Of a DNA stretch of 64,000 bases, positions 49,773 through 58,567 are shown piece by piece; within the stretch, counting starts at the first letter, position 1, and each line of letters starts with the position of its first letter. A model generated the notes under the pieces. The model was not told the DNA's origin and ran no database searches. It saw only the letters and a program-made list of their open reading frames with translations. The DNA lies in the NCBI RefSeq assembly GCF_018390695.1, contig NZ_JAHBGF010000013.1, positions 79,784 to 143,783 on the forward strand. The letters are read 5' to 3'. Position numbers and translations under genes: made by a program. This stretch comes from Ancylobacter sonchi. GTDB taxonomy: Bacteria > Pseudomonadota > Alphaproteobacteria > Rhizobiales > Xanthobacteraceae.

Positions 49773-51167
49773 TCACTCGCGCCAGTCGCGGCTGCGGGCA
49801 ATCGCGGCAGCGAAACGCTGATGATCGCGGGCCGTCACCGAGCCATCGGGCTCGAAGCGGGGTGCGGCGCCGCGGAGATGTTCGACATCGGCTCCACAAA
49901 GCTCCGCAAGGCCGAGCGACGTCATTTCATGCATGGCTGGCACCCGCACGTTGCGCCCGCTGGCACTGGCGAGGAACCGCGCGAAATAGCCGCTCTGCGA
50001 CAGGCCGCCATCGATGGAGATTTCCTCGATCCGCCCGACCGAGGCCTCCGCTGCCTCGATCAATCCTGCCGTCAGCAAGGCGATGCCCTCGAGAGCCGCC
50101 TGCACCATGTCGCGGCGGTCGGTCGCCGCCTCCATGCCGATGAACAGCGGGGCGGCGTTGCGGTCCCAATAGGGCGCGGCGAGCCCCGACAGCGCCGGCA
50201 CGAAAACCAGCCCGCGCGACAGGGCGGAGCTGCGCTCAAAACCGTCAAGCTCCGCGGGCGTCGCGAACAGGCCGAGACGCTGCAGCCATTCCAGCGCGGC
50301 GCCGGCATCATAGACGCCGCCCTCCAGGGCGAAGACCGGCGGTTCGCCGTTGCGCTGCCAGGCGAGCGTGGGCGGCAGACCGGCGTCCGACCGAGGCGCT
50401 CCACCCGTGACCGACAGAAGGAAGGCGCCGGTGCCGAAGGTGATCTTGGTATCCCCGGGCTTGCGGCAGCCATGGCCGAACAAAGCGGCCTGCTGGTCGA
50501 CGATGGAAGCCTTGACCGGTACCCCATCGACGGCGCCGCATTCGGCGTCGACCGCACCGATCGGCGGCAGGCAGGCGAGCGGCACGCCGTGCAGCGCGCA
50601 CAGCTCCTCGCTCCATTGGCCGGCGGCGAGGTCCATCAGCCCGGTGCGGGAGGCCGTGGCCATGTCGGTGCGGAAATGCCCGCACAGCCGGTCGAGGAAG
50701 AAGGCGTCGGTGGTGCCGAGCCGGAGCCGTCCCGCCGCGAGCGCAGACGCCACGGCGGGCAGGTTTCGGATCATCCAGCTCAGCTTGCTTGCCGAGAAAT
50801 ATGGATCGAGCGGCAAGCCGCAGATCGCCCGGGAGCGCGCCTGCGCCTCGGGACCACGCCGCGCCAGGCTTTCCGCCGTGCGGGCGTCCTGCCAGACGAT
50901 CACCGGCGAGAGCGCCTCGCCGGTCCTGGCGTCCCAGGCGAGGCAGCTCTCGCCCTGATTGGCGATGCCGATGGCATCGACCTTGCCCGCCGCAGCCAGC
51001 ACGGCCCGGATATTGGCGAGCAGTTCCTCGGGCTCATGCTCGACACGGCCGGGCGCGGGATAGTGCTGCGCGTGACGGCGGCTCGCGACGAGGTGGGCCG
51101 TCCCGCCATCCTCGACCAGAAGACAGCGGGTCGAGGTCGTGCCCTGATCGATCGCCGCGACGCGCAT
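49773..51167 (-). CDS. FGGY-family carbohydrate kinase (GlpK-like)
   Basis: 464-aa sugar/polyol kinase. N-terminal ATPase motif AIDQGTTSTRCLLV is nearly that of glycerol kinase; further family stretches are VIVWQDARTAE, DQQAALFGHGCRKPGDTKITFGTGAFLL, and GGLSQSGYFARFLAS with LSGLAAPYWD. It should phosphorylate glycerol or a related polyol. Its ATG overlaps the upstream FAD gene stop (TGATG), so it is the last gene of the TRAP/FAD-enzyme operon. Slightly shorter than GlpK (about 500 aa); substrate not certain. Confidence 0.92.
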   Translation of the reverse strand: MRVAAIDQGTTSTRCLLVEDGGTAHLVASRRHAQHYPAPGRVEHEPEELLANIRAVLAAAGKVDAIGIANQGESCLAWDARTGEALSPVIVWQDARTAESLARRGPEAQARSRAICGLPLDPYFSASKLSWMIRNLPAVASALAAGRLRLGTTDAFFLDRLCGHFRTDMATASRTGLMDLAAGQWSEELCALHGVPLACLPPIGAVDAECGAVDGVPVKASIVDQQAALFGHGCRKPGDTKITFGTGAFLLSVTGGAPRSDAGLPPTLAWQRNGEPPVFALEGGVYDAGAALEWLQRLGLFATPAELDGFERSSALSRGLVFVPALSGLAAPYWDRNAAPLFIGMEAATDRRDMVQAALEGIALLTAGLIEAAEASVGRIEEISIDGGLSQSGYFARFLASASGRNVRVPAMHEMTSLGLAELCGADVEHLRGAAPRFEPDGSVTARDHQRFAAAIARSRDWRE

Positions 51168-52393
51168 CAGCCGTTCTCCCGGAGGCGGAAATGGACGTTC
51201 TGCGCGCTGGTGGCGTGTGGCGGGATCGGCACCAGAATGCGCCGCTCCGGCAGCCAGTGCCCCTGCGAATGCCAGAACTCGCGACCATCGAGCTCCAGCG
51301 ACAGCCGGCCGCGCGCGCGGCGCAGGAAGCGGAGCTGGAAATCGCGAAACGCGCGCGTGGCATTGCCGCCCCGCCGCAACAGGGCGGGTACCACCAGCTT
51401 GAGCGGGGCATCGAAGGTCACCGGCACGGCCTCCGCCGCGCTGTCGGCTCGCGCGAGGTCTTCGGCGATCGCGCGCCCCACGGCGCGGCCCTCGCGAAAT
51501 GCCCAGCCGCCGGTCTCGACGGGGCGGAGCACATTGCCGGCGGCAAAGAAGAGCGGATCGGCGCAGCGTCCGTCCTGATCGATCGCCGGACCGGCGCTGC
51601 CCTGCGCGATGCCGAGCGTGGACTGCCGGCACAATGCCGCTTCCGGAATGAAACAGCCCGTGAGCAGAAGGCCGTCGCAGGCGAGCGTCTCGACCGTGCC
51701 ATCCGGCCGGCGGAAGCTGACCGCCTCGACGCGGCCCGCGCCGCGAATATCGACGATTTCCACGCCGAGATGGAACGGCACCCCGGCCAGCCTCGGCAGC
51801 CAATGGAACGGCGCTCGGGCCAGCGGATTGGACGCACTCTCCAGTATCGCGACAGGACGGGCGCCGTGGGTCAGGCAGGTGAGCGCGGCGGAAAAGCTCA
51901 CCAGTTCGGAGCCGAGGATTACCGGCCGCCGGAACGGCATCAGCCCGTGAAACGCGACATAGGATTGCAGCGCGCCGGTGGTCAGCACGCCCACCGGCCG
52001 GTCGCCCGGCAGCAGGCTCGCGGAACGCGGCAGCTCGCGCGCGCCCGTGGCGATCATGATGCGCCGGGCGGCGAGGGTCTCGACGCCATGCATGTTGGCG
52101 ATATCGAGCGCACCGCCTGCGCCCACCCGAACTACCGAATGACCGGTGCGCACATCGACACCGGCTTCTGCCGCCTCGCGCGCCAGCCGGCGGGCGTAGG
52201 ACGGTCCGAGATAGACACGGCCGAATTCGCGCATGCCGAAAGGTGAATGCACGCAGTGACGGGTCGCGCCGCCGAGATGCGGCTCGCGCTCGAGCAACAT
52301 CACCCGCTCAACGCCGCGACGGCGCAGTTCCACCGCCGCGGCGACGCCGGAAGGCCCGCCGCCGACGATGATGACATCCGCCGGCCCGCTCAT
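51167..52393 (-). CDS. FAD/NAD(P)-dependent oxidoreductase (pyridine nucleotide-disulfide type)
   Basis: 408-aa flavoprotein. The N-terminal FAD motif is VIIVGGGPSGVAAAVEL with an Glu at the strand end (MLLEREPHLGG); HCVHSPFGMREF follows, and the second nucleotide site includes IMIATGARELPR; FFAAGNVLRPVETGGWAFREGRAVG is the terminal FAD contact. It resembles the flavoprotein subunits of HcnB/opine-oxidase/GlpB-like complexes, which work with a second FAD protein. It overlaps both neighbours (ATGA and TGATG), indicating an obligatory pairing with the following and preceding gene products. Confidence 0.9.
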   Translation of the reverse strand: MSGPADVIIVGGGPSGVAAAVELRRRGVERVMLLEREPHLGGATRHCVHSPFGMREFGRVYLGPSYARRLAREAAEAGVDVRTGHSVVRVGAGGALDIANMHGVETLAARRIMIATGARELPRSASLLPGDRPVGVLTTGALQSYVAFHGLMPFRRPVILGSELVSFSAALTCLTHGARPVAILESASNPLARAPFHWLPRLAGVPFHLGVEIVDIRGAGRVEAVSFRRPDGTVETLACDGLLLTGCFIPEAALCRQSTLGIAQGSAGPAIDQDGRCADPLFFAAGNVLRPVETGGWAFREGRAVGRAIAEDLARADSAAEAVPVTFDAPLKLVVPALLRRGGNATRAFRDFQLRFLRRARGRLSLELDGREFWHSQGHWLPERRILVPIPPHATSAQNVHFRLRENG

Positions 52394-53799
52394 GCCGGCT
52401 CGCTTTCCTCGACCGCCAGCGGCTCGGCGAGGCGGCCGCGCGTCATCTCGGCAAGGCGGGCATTGCAGTAGAAGCCCTGGCAGCGCCCCATGCCGGCGCG
52501 GGTACGTCGCCGCAGCCCGCCGAAATCACCGGCCGGCACCGCGCTCGCCAGCGCCGCTTCGATCTCGCGACGGGTGACCAGTTCGCAGTGGCAGACGATC
52601 TCGCCGTGATCCGGCCGCTGCCAGTCGCGCTCCGCCGTTTCGGTAAGATTGGGAAGGCGAACCGGCGGCGCCGTCGCGGGAGCCGTCGCGGGCAGTCCGA
52701 ATGCCGCATGGAGCTCGACCGCATGCCGGGCGAGGCCGAGCGCGGCGGAAAGCCCGGTCGAGCGGATGCCGCCAAGGGTGATTGCGCGCTGCTCCGGTCG
52801 GGCGAAAACACGGTAGCCCTTGCTCTCGGTCGCCGGGCGCAAGCCGGCATAGACCGCCGTTACCGGAACGTCGGCGAGCGCGGGCACGATCTCGGCACCA
52901 CGCGCGAGCAGCGCCTTGAGGGTATCGGTCTCGACGGTAGCCCGCACACGGTCGTCCTGCTCCTCAGCGGTGGGGCCGACCAGCACATTGCCGAAGGCGG
53001 TGGGACACACCACGACGCCCTTGGTGATCTCGGTCGGAACCGGCAGCACGATGCGCGGCACATGCGCGAATGCCGCCTTGTCGAGCACCACGAACTGGCC
53101 TTTTCGCGGCTTGATGGTGAATTCCGGCGTGAAGCCGAGCCGCTGGTCGACAACGTCGCCATAGAGGCCGGCCGTATTGATCACGGCACGCGCCCGCACC
53201 TCGCCGGCCGAGGTCGACAGCCGCCAGTCACCGTCGAAACGGCCCTGCCTCAGTTCCGCGTTGCGCAGCAGCACCGTGCCGAGCGCGACCGCCTGCGTGA
53301 GGTAGGCCAGAGGGGCGGTCCAGGGATCGATGATGTACTCGCCCGCTACCTCGATCGCCGCGACCAGCCGATCGGAGAGCGAAGGCATGGAACCCCGCGC
53401 TTCGCTGGCGCTCAGCAGTCTCAGTTCGGCGATGCCGTTAGCACGGCCCTGCCCGGCAATCGCTTCCAGCCGGTCCGCCTGATCGGCATTCCACGCGCAG
53501 ACCAGCGCCCCGGTCGGGATCAGCGAGAGACCGAGGCCAGCGTGAACGTCGAGATATTCCTCGCGCCCGGCCTTCACCAGCTCCAGCTCGAGGCTGTCCG
53601 GCGGCGCGTCGAAGCCGGTGTGCAGGATGGCGCTGTTGGCCTTGGAGGCCCCGGAGAGGATGTCGCTGCCCTTCTCGATCACCACGACCTTGGCCCCGGC
53701 GAGCGCGAAGCGCCGCGCTACCGCGCAGCCGACCACGCCCGCGCCGATGATGGCGACGTCGAACGGGGCGGAAATGTCGGGAGCCGATTTATGGAGCAT
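52390..53799 (-). CDS. FAD-dependent oxidoreductase with C-terminal BFD-type [2Fe-2S] domain (GlpA-like)
   Basis: 469-aa DAO-fold flavoprotein. FAD motif VAIIGAGVVGCAVARRFALAGAKVVVIEKG is followed by GASKANSAILHTGFDA, as in anaerobic glycerol-3-phosphate dehydrogenase GlpA/LhgO-type enzymes. The C-terminus carries four cysteines in EIVCHCELVTRREIE and GMGRCQGFYCNARL, the BFD-like iron-sulfur ligand pattern. With the overlapping FAD gene and a GlpK-like kinase it suggests oxidation of a polyol phosphate or hydroxy acid with electron transfer to quinone or NAD. First catabolic gene after the binding-protein gene. Confidence 0.92.
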   Translation of the reverse strand: MLHKSAPDISAPFDVAIIGAGVVGCAVARRFALAGAKVVVIEKGSDILSGASKANSAILHTGFDAPPDSLELELVKAGREEYLDVHAGLGLSLIPTGALVCAWNADQADRLEAIAGQGRANGIAELRLLSASEARGSMPSLSDRLVAAIEVAGEYIIDPWTAPLAYLTQAVALGTVLLRNAELRQGRFDGDWRLSTSAGEVRARAVINTAGLYGDVVDQRLGFTPEFTIKPRKGQFVVLDKAAFAHVPRIVLPVPTEITKGVVVCPTAFGNVLVGPTAEEQDDRVRATVETDTLKALLARGAEIVPALADVPVTAVYAGLRPATESKGYRVFARPEQRAITLGGIRSTGLSAALGLARHAVELHAAFGLPATAPATAPPVRLPNLTETAERDWQRPDHGEIVCHCELVTRREIEAALASAVPAGDFGGLRRRTRAGMGRCQGFYCNARLAEMTRGRLAEPLAVEESEPA

Positions 53800-53888
53800 G
53801 ACCGCTCCCCCTTCAGTCGTCCCACCGCGACCAGCCTGGCCGGTCGCGGCACTTTGGAAGCACCCGGCGCAAGGCCGGGTTGTCAGGC

Positions 53889-53912
53889 CCCCGCCGCCCG
53901 GAAGCGGCGGGG
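53889..53912 (-). promoter_or_regulatory. Stem-loop after dctP in the polyol operon
   Basis: CCCCGCCGC at 53889-53897 and GCGGCGGGG at 53904-53912, a perfect 9-bp stem with 6-nt loop. Lies between the binding-protein gene and the FAD genes, the same position as the hairpins at 43504 and 48018 in the other operons. Confidence 0.55.
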
Positions 53913-53940
53913 ATCGTCGTGCCGGCAGCCGGCGGACGGC

Positions 53941-55035
53941 TCAGCGATAGGGGTAGCCGGCCTTCTGCATGGTCTCGTCATACTTCTTGAACGCGGCGAC
54001 CACCCGGCCCGCGCGCGGGCTGGAGGCGGCGATCTCGTCCCAGAAGCCCTTGGAATCGGCGACCACCTTGTCCCAGTCGGCCGGCGGCAGCGCGGTGAGT
54101 TCCATTTTCTGGCCCTCGACGCGCAGCTTGGCCTCGCCGCCCCAGTACCAGACGTCGCGATAATAGTGCGACTGGTCGATGCTCATGAAGAACAGTTCCT
54201 TCAGGTGCGGCGGCACCTTGTCCCAGCTCGCAGTGTTGGCGAAATAGCTGCCGAACCACGCGCCGGTGACCGAGTTGGAGAGCGCGTAGTTGCACACATC
54301 CGCCCAGCCGACTTCATAGGCCTCGGTGAAGCCGCACCAGGCCACGCCGTCGAGTTCGCCGGTCTGCAGCGCCACCTCGACATTGTCCCACGGGATGGTC
54401 ACGGGCACGAGGCCGTACTTCGACAGGAACTTGCCGGCGGTCGGCACGCCGAACACGCGCAGGCCGTTCATGTCGGCGAGGCTCTTGATCGGCTTGTTCA
54501 CGGTGAAGATATGCAGCGGATCCCAGGCGCCGGTGGAAAGCCACTTGACGTTCGGCACGCCGGCATAGGCCTCTTCCCAGATCTCCTTGAGGCCGTAGTA
54601 GCGGAACAGCGCCGGCACATCGAGGCTGTAGCGGGTGGCGAAGGGGAAGTAGCCGCCGAACACCGCGATATCGACCGGCGAAGCCATGGTCGCCTCGTCC
54701 GACTGCACGGCGTCGAGCGTGCCGGACTGCAGGGCGCGGAACAGGTCGGAGGTCGGCACCAGCTGGTCGGCATAATAGAGCTCGATCACCATCTCGCCAT
54801 TGGCCGCGGCGTTGAAGGCGTCGATCTGCGGCTTGATGACATGGGCACCGAGCGGCGCGCCGGAATAGGTCTGCAAGCGCCACTTGATCGGGCCGGTCTG
54901 GGCGAGGATGGCCGGCGCCGCCAGCGTGGTGCTCGCCAGCGCGGCGCCCGCGCCAAGGCCGGCCTTGCCAAGGAAGTTGCGGCGTGTGGCAAGGATCTTG
55001 TCGGCGGCAGGATCGTGCTTCTTCACGTCGGTCAT
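53941..55035 (-). CDS. TRAP transporter DctP-type binding protein with Tat signal
   Basis: 364-aa periplasmic binding protein. A twin-arginine signal is present: ILATRRNFLGKAGLGAGAALASTTLAAPAILAQ. The mature part begins PIKWRLQTYSGAPLGAHVIKPQIDAF; KPIKSLADMNGLRVFGVPTAGKFLSKYGLVPVTIPWDNVEVALQTGELDGVAWCGFTEAYEVGW matches the FcbT/mannitol/chloroaromatic-type DctP branch. Tat export is common in this branch. Located between the permease genes and the FAD enzymes; ligand presumably the substrate oxidised or phosphorylated by the downstream enzymes. Strong AGAGGAG ribosome-binding site. Confidence 0.95.
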   Translation of the reverse strand: MTDVKKHDPAADKILATRRNFLGKAGLGAGAALASTTLAAPAILAQTGPIKWRLQTYSGAPLGAHVIKPQIDAFNAAANGEMVIELYYADQLVPTSDLFRALQSGTLDAVQSDEATMASPVDIAVFGGYFPFATRYSLDVPALFRYYGLKEIWEEAYAGVPNVKWLSTGAWDPLHIFTVNKPIKSLADMNGLRVFGVPTAGKFLSKYGLVPVTIPWDNVEVALQTGELDGVAWCGFTEAYEVGWADVCNYALSNSVTGAWFGSYFANTASWDKVPPHLKELFFMSIDQSHYYRDVWYWGGEAKLRVEGQKMELTALPPADWDKVVADSKGFWDEIAASSPRAGRVVAAFKKYDETMQKAGYPYR

Positions 55036-55084
55036 CGGTTTCTCCTCTGGATTTTTCTGGAAGACGATTGGCGATGGAAGCAGG

Positions 55085-56422
55085 TCAGCCCTTCACCCGG
55101 ATCTGCTCGGGCAGCCACAGCGCGATCTGCGGGAACACCATCAGAATGACGATGGTGAAGGCCATGATCGCGGCGAAGGGCCAGATCGACTTGTAGATGT
55201 CGATCAGGCTGATCTCCTTGGGCGCCAGCGAGCGCATCAGGAACAGGTTGTAGCCGAAGGGCGGGGTGATGTAGGCGATCTGGCAGGTAATCGTGTACAG
55301 GATTCCGTACCAGATCAGCTGGTTGTCGAAGCCAAGATCGAGCGCTTTGACCAGCGGGATGTAGAGCGGCGCGACGATGACCAGCATCGCGGTGTCATCG
55401 AGGAACATCCCCATGACGATGAAGCTGAGCTGCATCATGATGATGATGGTCCAGGGGTTGAGATCCCACTGCTTGACGAACAGGAACTCGATCGCCTTCA
55501 CAGCCCCGAGCCCGTCGAACACGGTTCCAAACGCCAGAGCGGCGAGGATCAGCCACATGAACATGCAGGACACGTTCAGCGTCTTGAGCGAGGTCTCGCG
55601 GACCAGCGGCCAGTTGAACCGACCCTTGGCGATGGCGGCGAGTGTGGCCGCGGTCGCGCCGACCGCCGAGCTTTCCACCAGGCTGGTGATGCCGAACACG
55701 AACAGGCCGGTCATGAAGAAGAAGATGGCAAAGGGAATGATGCCCGCCCGCGCCAGCGCCAGCTTCTCGCGGAACGGCATGTTGAGCTCTTCATCCGTCA
55801 GCTTCGGCGCGAGCTTCGGGTTCATCTTCACGCGGATGTAGATGTAGAGGATGAACAGCGCCGCCATCAGCAGGCCGGGGAACACGCCGGCGAACCACAG
55901 CTTCGAGACCGGCTGGCGCGCGATCATGCCGTAGAGCACCAGCACGACCGAGGGTGGGATGAGGATGCCGAGCGAGGAGCCGCCCTGCACCACGCCGGAG
56001 ATCAGCACCTTGTCATAACCGCGGCGGATCATCTCCGGCAGGGCGATGGTGGCGCCGATCGCCATACCGGCGACGGAAAGTCCGTTCATCGCCGAGATGA
56101 TGACCATCAGGAAGATGGTGCCGATGGCGAGGCCACCGGTGAAGCGGCCGAACCAGACATGCAGGGCCTTGTACAGATCCTCCGCGATGCCGGATTCCGC
56201 GAGGATGTAGCCCATATAGATGAACATGGGCAGGGTAAGCATCGCGTACCAGTTGAACAGCTTGAAGACCTGGTTGAACGGCAGGTCCATGGCGCCGGGA
56301 CCATAAAGCAGCAGCGCGGCGGCGGAGGCGACGGCACCGATACCGGCAAAAACCAGCTGTCCCGTGCCGAGTGCCAGCAGCATGGAGGCGAACATCAGCA
56401 GGGCGATCATCTCATAGCTCAT
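55085..56422 (-). CDS. TRAP transporter large permease (DctM)
   Basis: 445-aa membrane subunit. Landmarks: LGTGQLVFAGIGAVASAAALLL, FTGGLAIGTIFLMVIISAMNGLSVAGMAIGATIALPEM, VVQGGSSLGILIPPSVVLVLYGMIA and CQIAYITPPFGYNLFLMRSLAP. About 12 hydrophobic segments. It belongs with the DctQ upstream (TGATG overlap) and the Tat-exported DctP 49 bp downstream. Confidence 0.95.
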   Translation of the reverse strand: MSYEMIALLMFASMLLALGTGQLVFAGIGAVASAAALLLYGPGAMDLPFNQVFKLFNWYAMLTLPMFIYMGYILAESGIAEDLYKALHVWFGRFTGGLAIGTIFLMVIISAMNGLSVAGMAIGATIALPEMIRRGYDKVLISGVVQGGSSLGILIPPSVVLVLYGMIARQPVSKLWFAGVFPGLLMAALFILYIYIRVKMNPKLAPKLTDEELNMPFREKLALARAGIIPFAIFFFMTGLFVFGITSLVESSAVGATAATLAAIAKGRFNWPLVRETSLKTLNVSCMFMWLILAALAFGTVFDGLGAVKAIEFLFVKQWDLNPWTIIIMMQLSFIVMGMFLDDTAMLVIVAPLYIPLVKALDLGFDNQLIWYGILYTITCQIAYITPPFGYNLFLMRSLAPKEISLIDIYKSIWPFAAIMAFTIVILMVFPQIALWLPEQIRVKG

Positions 56423-56967
56423 CAGAGCGTCTCCCCGCGCAGGGTGGCGATCTTCTTGAACACCAGCGAGAAGCTCTGCAGCAGCATGAGGAACAGACAG
56501 GCCACTAGCAGCGCCTTGATCGGAATCACCGAGGGGTTCCAGATCGAGAAGCGCCGCTCATTGGTGGCGATGGCGTATTCGAGGCTCGAGATCGAGCCGA
56601 TGAACATCACGACGAGATAGAGGATGAGCATCCACAGCGTGGCGAGCTCGACCTTGGCCTTGCCGCGCTCGGAGAGCGTCGAGTACCAGAGGTCCATCCG
56701 CACATGCTCGTTGTTCTTCAGCGTGAACGGACCGCCCATGAAGTAATAGGCGACGAGCATGAACTGGGTGAGTTCCACCGCCCAGTGCACCGGCATCTTG
56801 ATCAGGTTGCGGGTGACGGCGTCGAACATAAGTGCGGCGCCCATGAAGAACACCAGCGAGGCGGCGAGATAGCCGACATAGTCGGAAATCCGGTCGGTCC
56901 AGCGGACATAGCAGGCAATGAACCGCCACATGCCTGCCCGCTCGCCTGTCACTACATCTGCATCCAC
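56422..56967 (-). CDS. TRAP transporter small permease (DctQ)
   Basis: 181-aa four-helix subunit. Segments DYVGYLAASLVFFMGAALMF, VELTQFMLVAYYFMGGPFTL, LATLWMLILYLVVMFIGSISSLEYA and PIKALLVACLFLMLLQSFSLV are hydrophobic, and NNEHVRMDLWYSTLSERGKAKVE matches the DctQ loop. GTG at 56967 has GGAG 7 bases upstream; an in-frame ATG at 56931 is the alternative. First gene of the TRAP-FAD-kinase operon, divergent from the DeoR regulator. Confidence 0.92.
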   Translation of the reverse strand: MDADVVTGERAGMWRFIACYVRWTDRISDYVGYLAASLVFFMGAALMFDAVTRNLIKMPVHWAVELTQFMLVAYYFMGGPFTLKNNEHVRMDLWYSTLSERGKAKVELATLWMLILYLVVMFIGSISSLEYAIATNERRFSIWNPSVIPIKALLVACLFLMLLQSFSLVFKKIATLRGETL

Positions 56968-57128
56968 GCCGTCACTCCGTTCGTTTTCTGCTCCCGGCGT
57001 GCCGGCACCTCACGAGTGGCCGTCGCGGCGCAACGGAACTGCACCCGCTTTACGCTTGCTCGCTTTGGCGGCACGGACGAGCAATGTACCGGGATCCTTC
57101 CCATTGGGAAGCCCGAATTTTGGCTGTA

Positions 57129-57208
57129 TTGCCTGATCGATTATCATCGTGACCGACATTAAGGGATAATCGGGCAATTTTAGCCGGATTATGTTGCCCG
57201 ATCGGTCA
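57129..57208. promoter_or_regulatory. Three operator-like repeats for the DeoR regulator
   Basis: TTGCCTGATCGATTATC at 57129-57145, its relative TTGCCCGATTATC on the minus strand at 57165-57177, and TTGCCCGATCGGTCA at 57194-57208. ATCGGGCAA (57169-57177) and TTGCCCGAT (57194-57202) are a perfect 9-bp inverted pair. Located midway in the 420-bp divergent region. Confidence 0.6.
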
Positions 57209-57389
57209 GTGTGTGATGCTGTGCCTTGGCGGCTGCTTGTTCGGACAAGCGTTGCAAGCGCCGTGCCGCCGTTACGTCACATTGACCGTGTGAAGGGACT
57301 GACATACGGGCATTGGCCGGCAGGCTAGGATCCATGCCATGCCATCGGCAGGCGTTGGAAATTCCCGATCCTGATTTGGGGTAACGAGC

Positions 57390-58166
57390 GTGGCCATTTC
57401 CTCGCGTCATGATGAGATCATCGCGCTGGTCGCTCGCTCCGGCGAAATGAGCGTTGAGGCGCTTGCCGAGCATCTGCACGTGTCGCGCGAGACGGTACGG
57501 CGCGATCTCGCGCGCCTCGACGCGACCGGACGGATCCGGCGACGGCATGGCGGGGCCATGGCCCTCACCGCTCCCGGCCCGACGATCGAGACCGAATGGC
57601 CGTTTGCTCACCGCATGGCGCTGAACGCGGCGGGCAAACGGGCGATCGCCACGGCAGCGAGCCGCCTGTTCCAGCCGGACGATTCGCTGTTCATCGATAC
57701 CGGCAGCACGACCATCGCTTTCGCCGACGCGCTCACAGCGCGGCATTCGCTGGTGATCGTCACCAATTCCCCGCGCATCGCCGCGACGCTGGCGAGCGAT
57801 CATACCCACAAGGTGTTCCTGATCGGGGGAGCCTATGGCGTGGATGCGGGCGAGAGCCTAGGCCCGCTCGCCTTGGAGCAGATCGGCAAGTTCAGGGTAC
57901 GCCACGCCGTGCTCACCGTCGGCGCGATCGACCAGACCAGCATCATGGATTTCGATCTTCAGGAAGCGGAGGTCGCCAAGGCGATGATCACGAGGGCGGA
58001 TCGGGTCACGGTGCTGGCCGACCATTCGAAATTCGACCGGAGGGCGGTCTTCGAGGTCGCTCCGCTTGGCCGCATAAACACGCTCGTCACCGACCTCCCG
58101 CCTGCCGAGACGATGAAGAGCGCGATCCGCAACGCAGGGATAGAGCTGATCGTCGCCGAACCGTGA
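57390..58166 (+). CDS. DeoR/GlpR-family transcriptional regulator
   Basis: 258-aa repressor. The DeoR helix-turn-helix is HDEIIALVARSGEMSVEALAEHLHVSRETVRRDLARLDATGRIRRRHGGAM; the C-terminal sugar-phosphate sensor domain shows DDSLFIDTGSTTIAFADAL, VTNSPRIAATL, LIGGAYGVDAGESLGP and VLADHSKFDRRAVFEVAP. GlpR-type proteins are relieved by a sugar or polyol phosphate, here the product of the FGGY kinase. GTG start. Divergent from the TRAP-FAD-kinase operon. Confidence 0.94.
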   Translation: MAISSRHDEIIALVARSGEMSVEALAEHLHVSRETVRRDLARLDATGRIRRRHGGAMALTAPGPTIETEWPFAHRMALNAAGKRAIATAASRLFQPDDSLFIDTGSTTIAFADALTARHSLVIVTNSPRIAATLASDHTHKVFLIGGAYGVDAGESLGPLALEQIGKFRVRHAVLTVGAIDQTSIMDFDLQEAEVAKAMITRADRVTVLADHSKFDRRAVFEVAPLGRINTLVTDLPPAETMKSAIRNAGIELIVAEP

Positions 58167-58567
58167 GTGTGGCTTGCTGGATCAGCCCTCATTCCTGAAC
58201 ACCGGCATTCGCAACGGCCAGCGCATGTGGTCTGGGATCATAAGTCTTCGCCTCCAAGCAGATTTCTCGAACCGCTGAGTGTCTGCTCCCGGGCGTCGGT
58301 CGAGAGTCCGCAAATGGCGCAAAGGTGCCGAAGTGCCGTGTTTCGCTGATGGATGCCTTCGGGCCTCGGCCGTTACCAGATCAATGACCGAGATCGCGGC
58401 GCAAAGCAGACGTCGCTACACGGGCAGTCGAACGCCAAGTATGGGTCATTGCCGCTAGGGCGCTCCACCAAGCGCATCCCCGGTAAGCCTTCCGCGCCGC
58501 ATCTGACAAGTATTTTTGCGCAGCTGCACGCGGTTGCTCTGCGGCGTAGAATTGGTGCCTTGGCCAA
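58167..58567. other. Gene-free region with a dispersed repeat
   Basis: No supported gene. ATGGCGCAAAGGTGCCGAAG starts at 58314, and the related block around ACCAGATCAATGACCGAGAT lies at about 58375-58394; both match, inverted, the segment 19601-19666 ahead of the IS110 gene. This looks like debris of the same mobile sequence, broken into two staggered pieces. The remainder shows nothing recognisable. Confidence 0.5.
58314..58410 (-). repeat. Dispersed repeat shared with 19601-19666
   Basis: 58314-58337 matches the complement of 19601-19624 at 23 of 24 positions, and the block from about 58353 to 58410 matches the adjoining part at about 85%. The two pieces are in a different order than at 19.6 kb, indicating rearrangement. 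Confidence 0.65.

Noticed and set aside
54884..56620. 578-codon plus-strand frame antisense to dctM/dctP
   Set aside because: His/Asp/Glu-rich and unlike any protein; transporter genes on the other strand explain the open frame.
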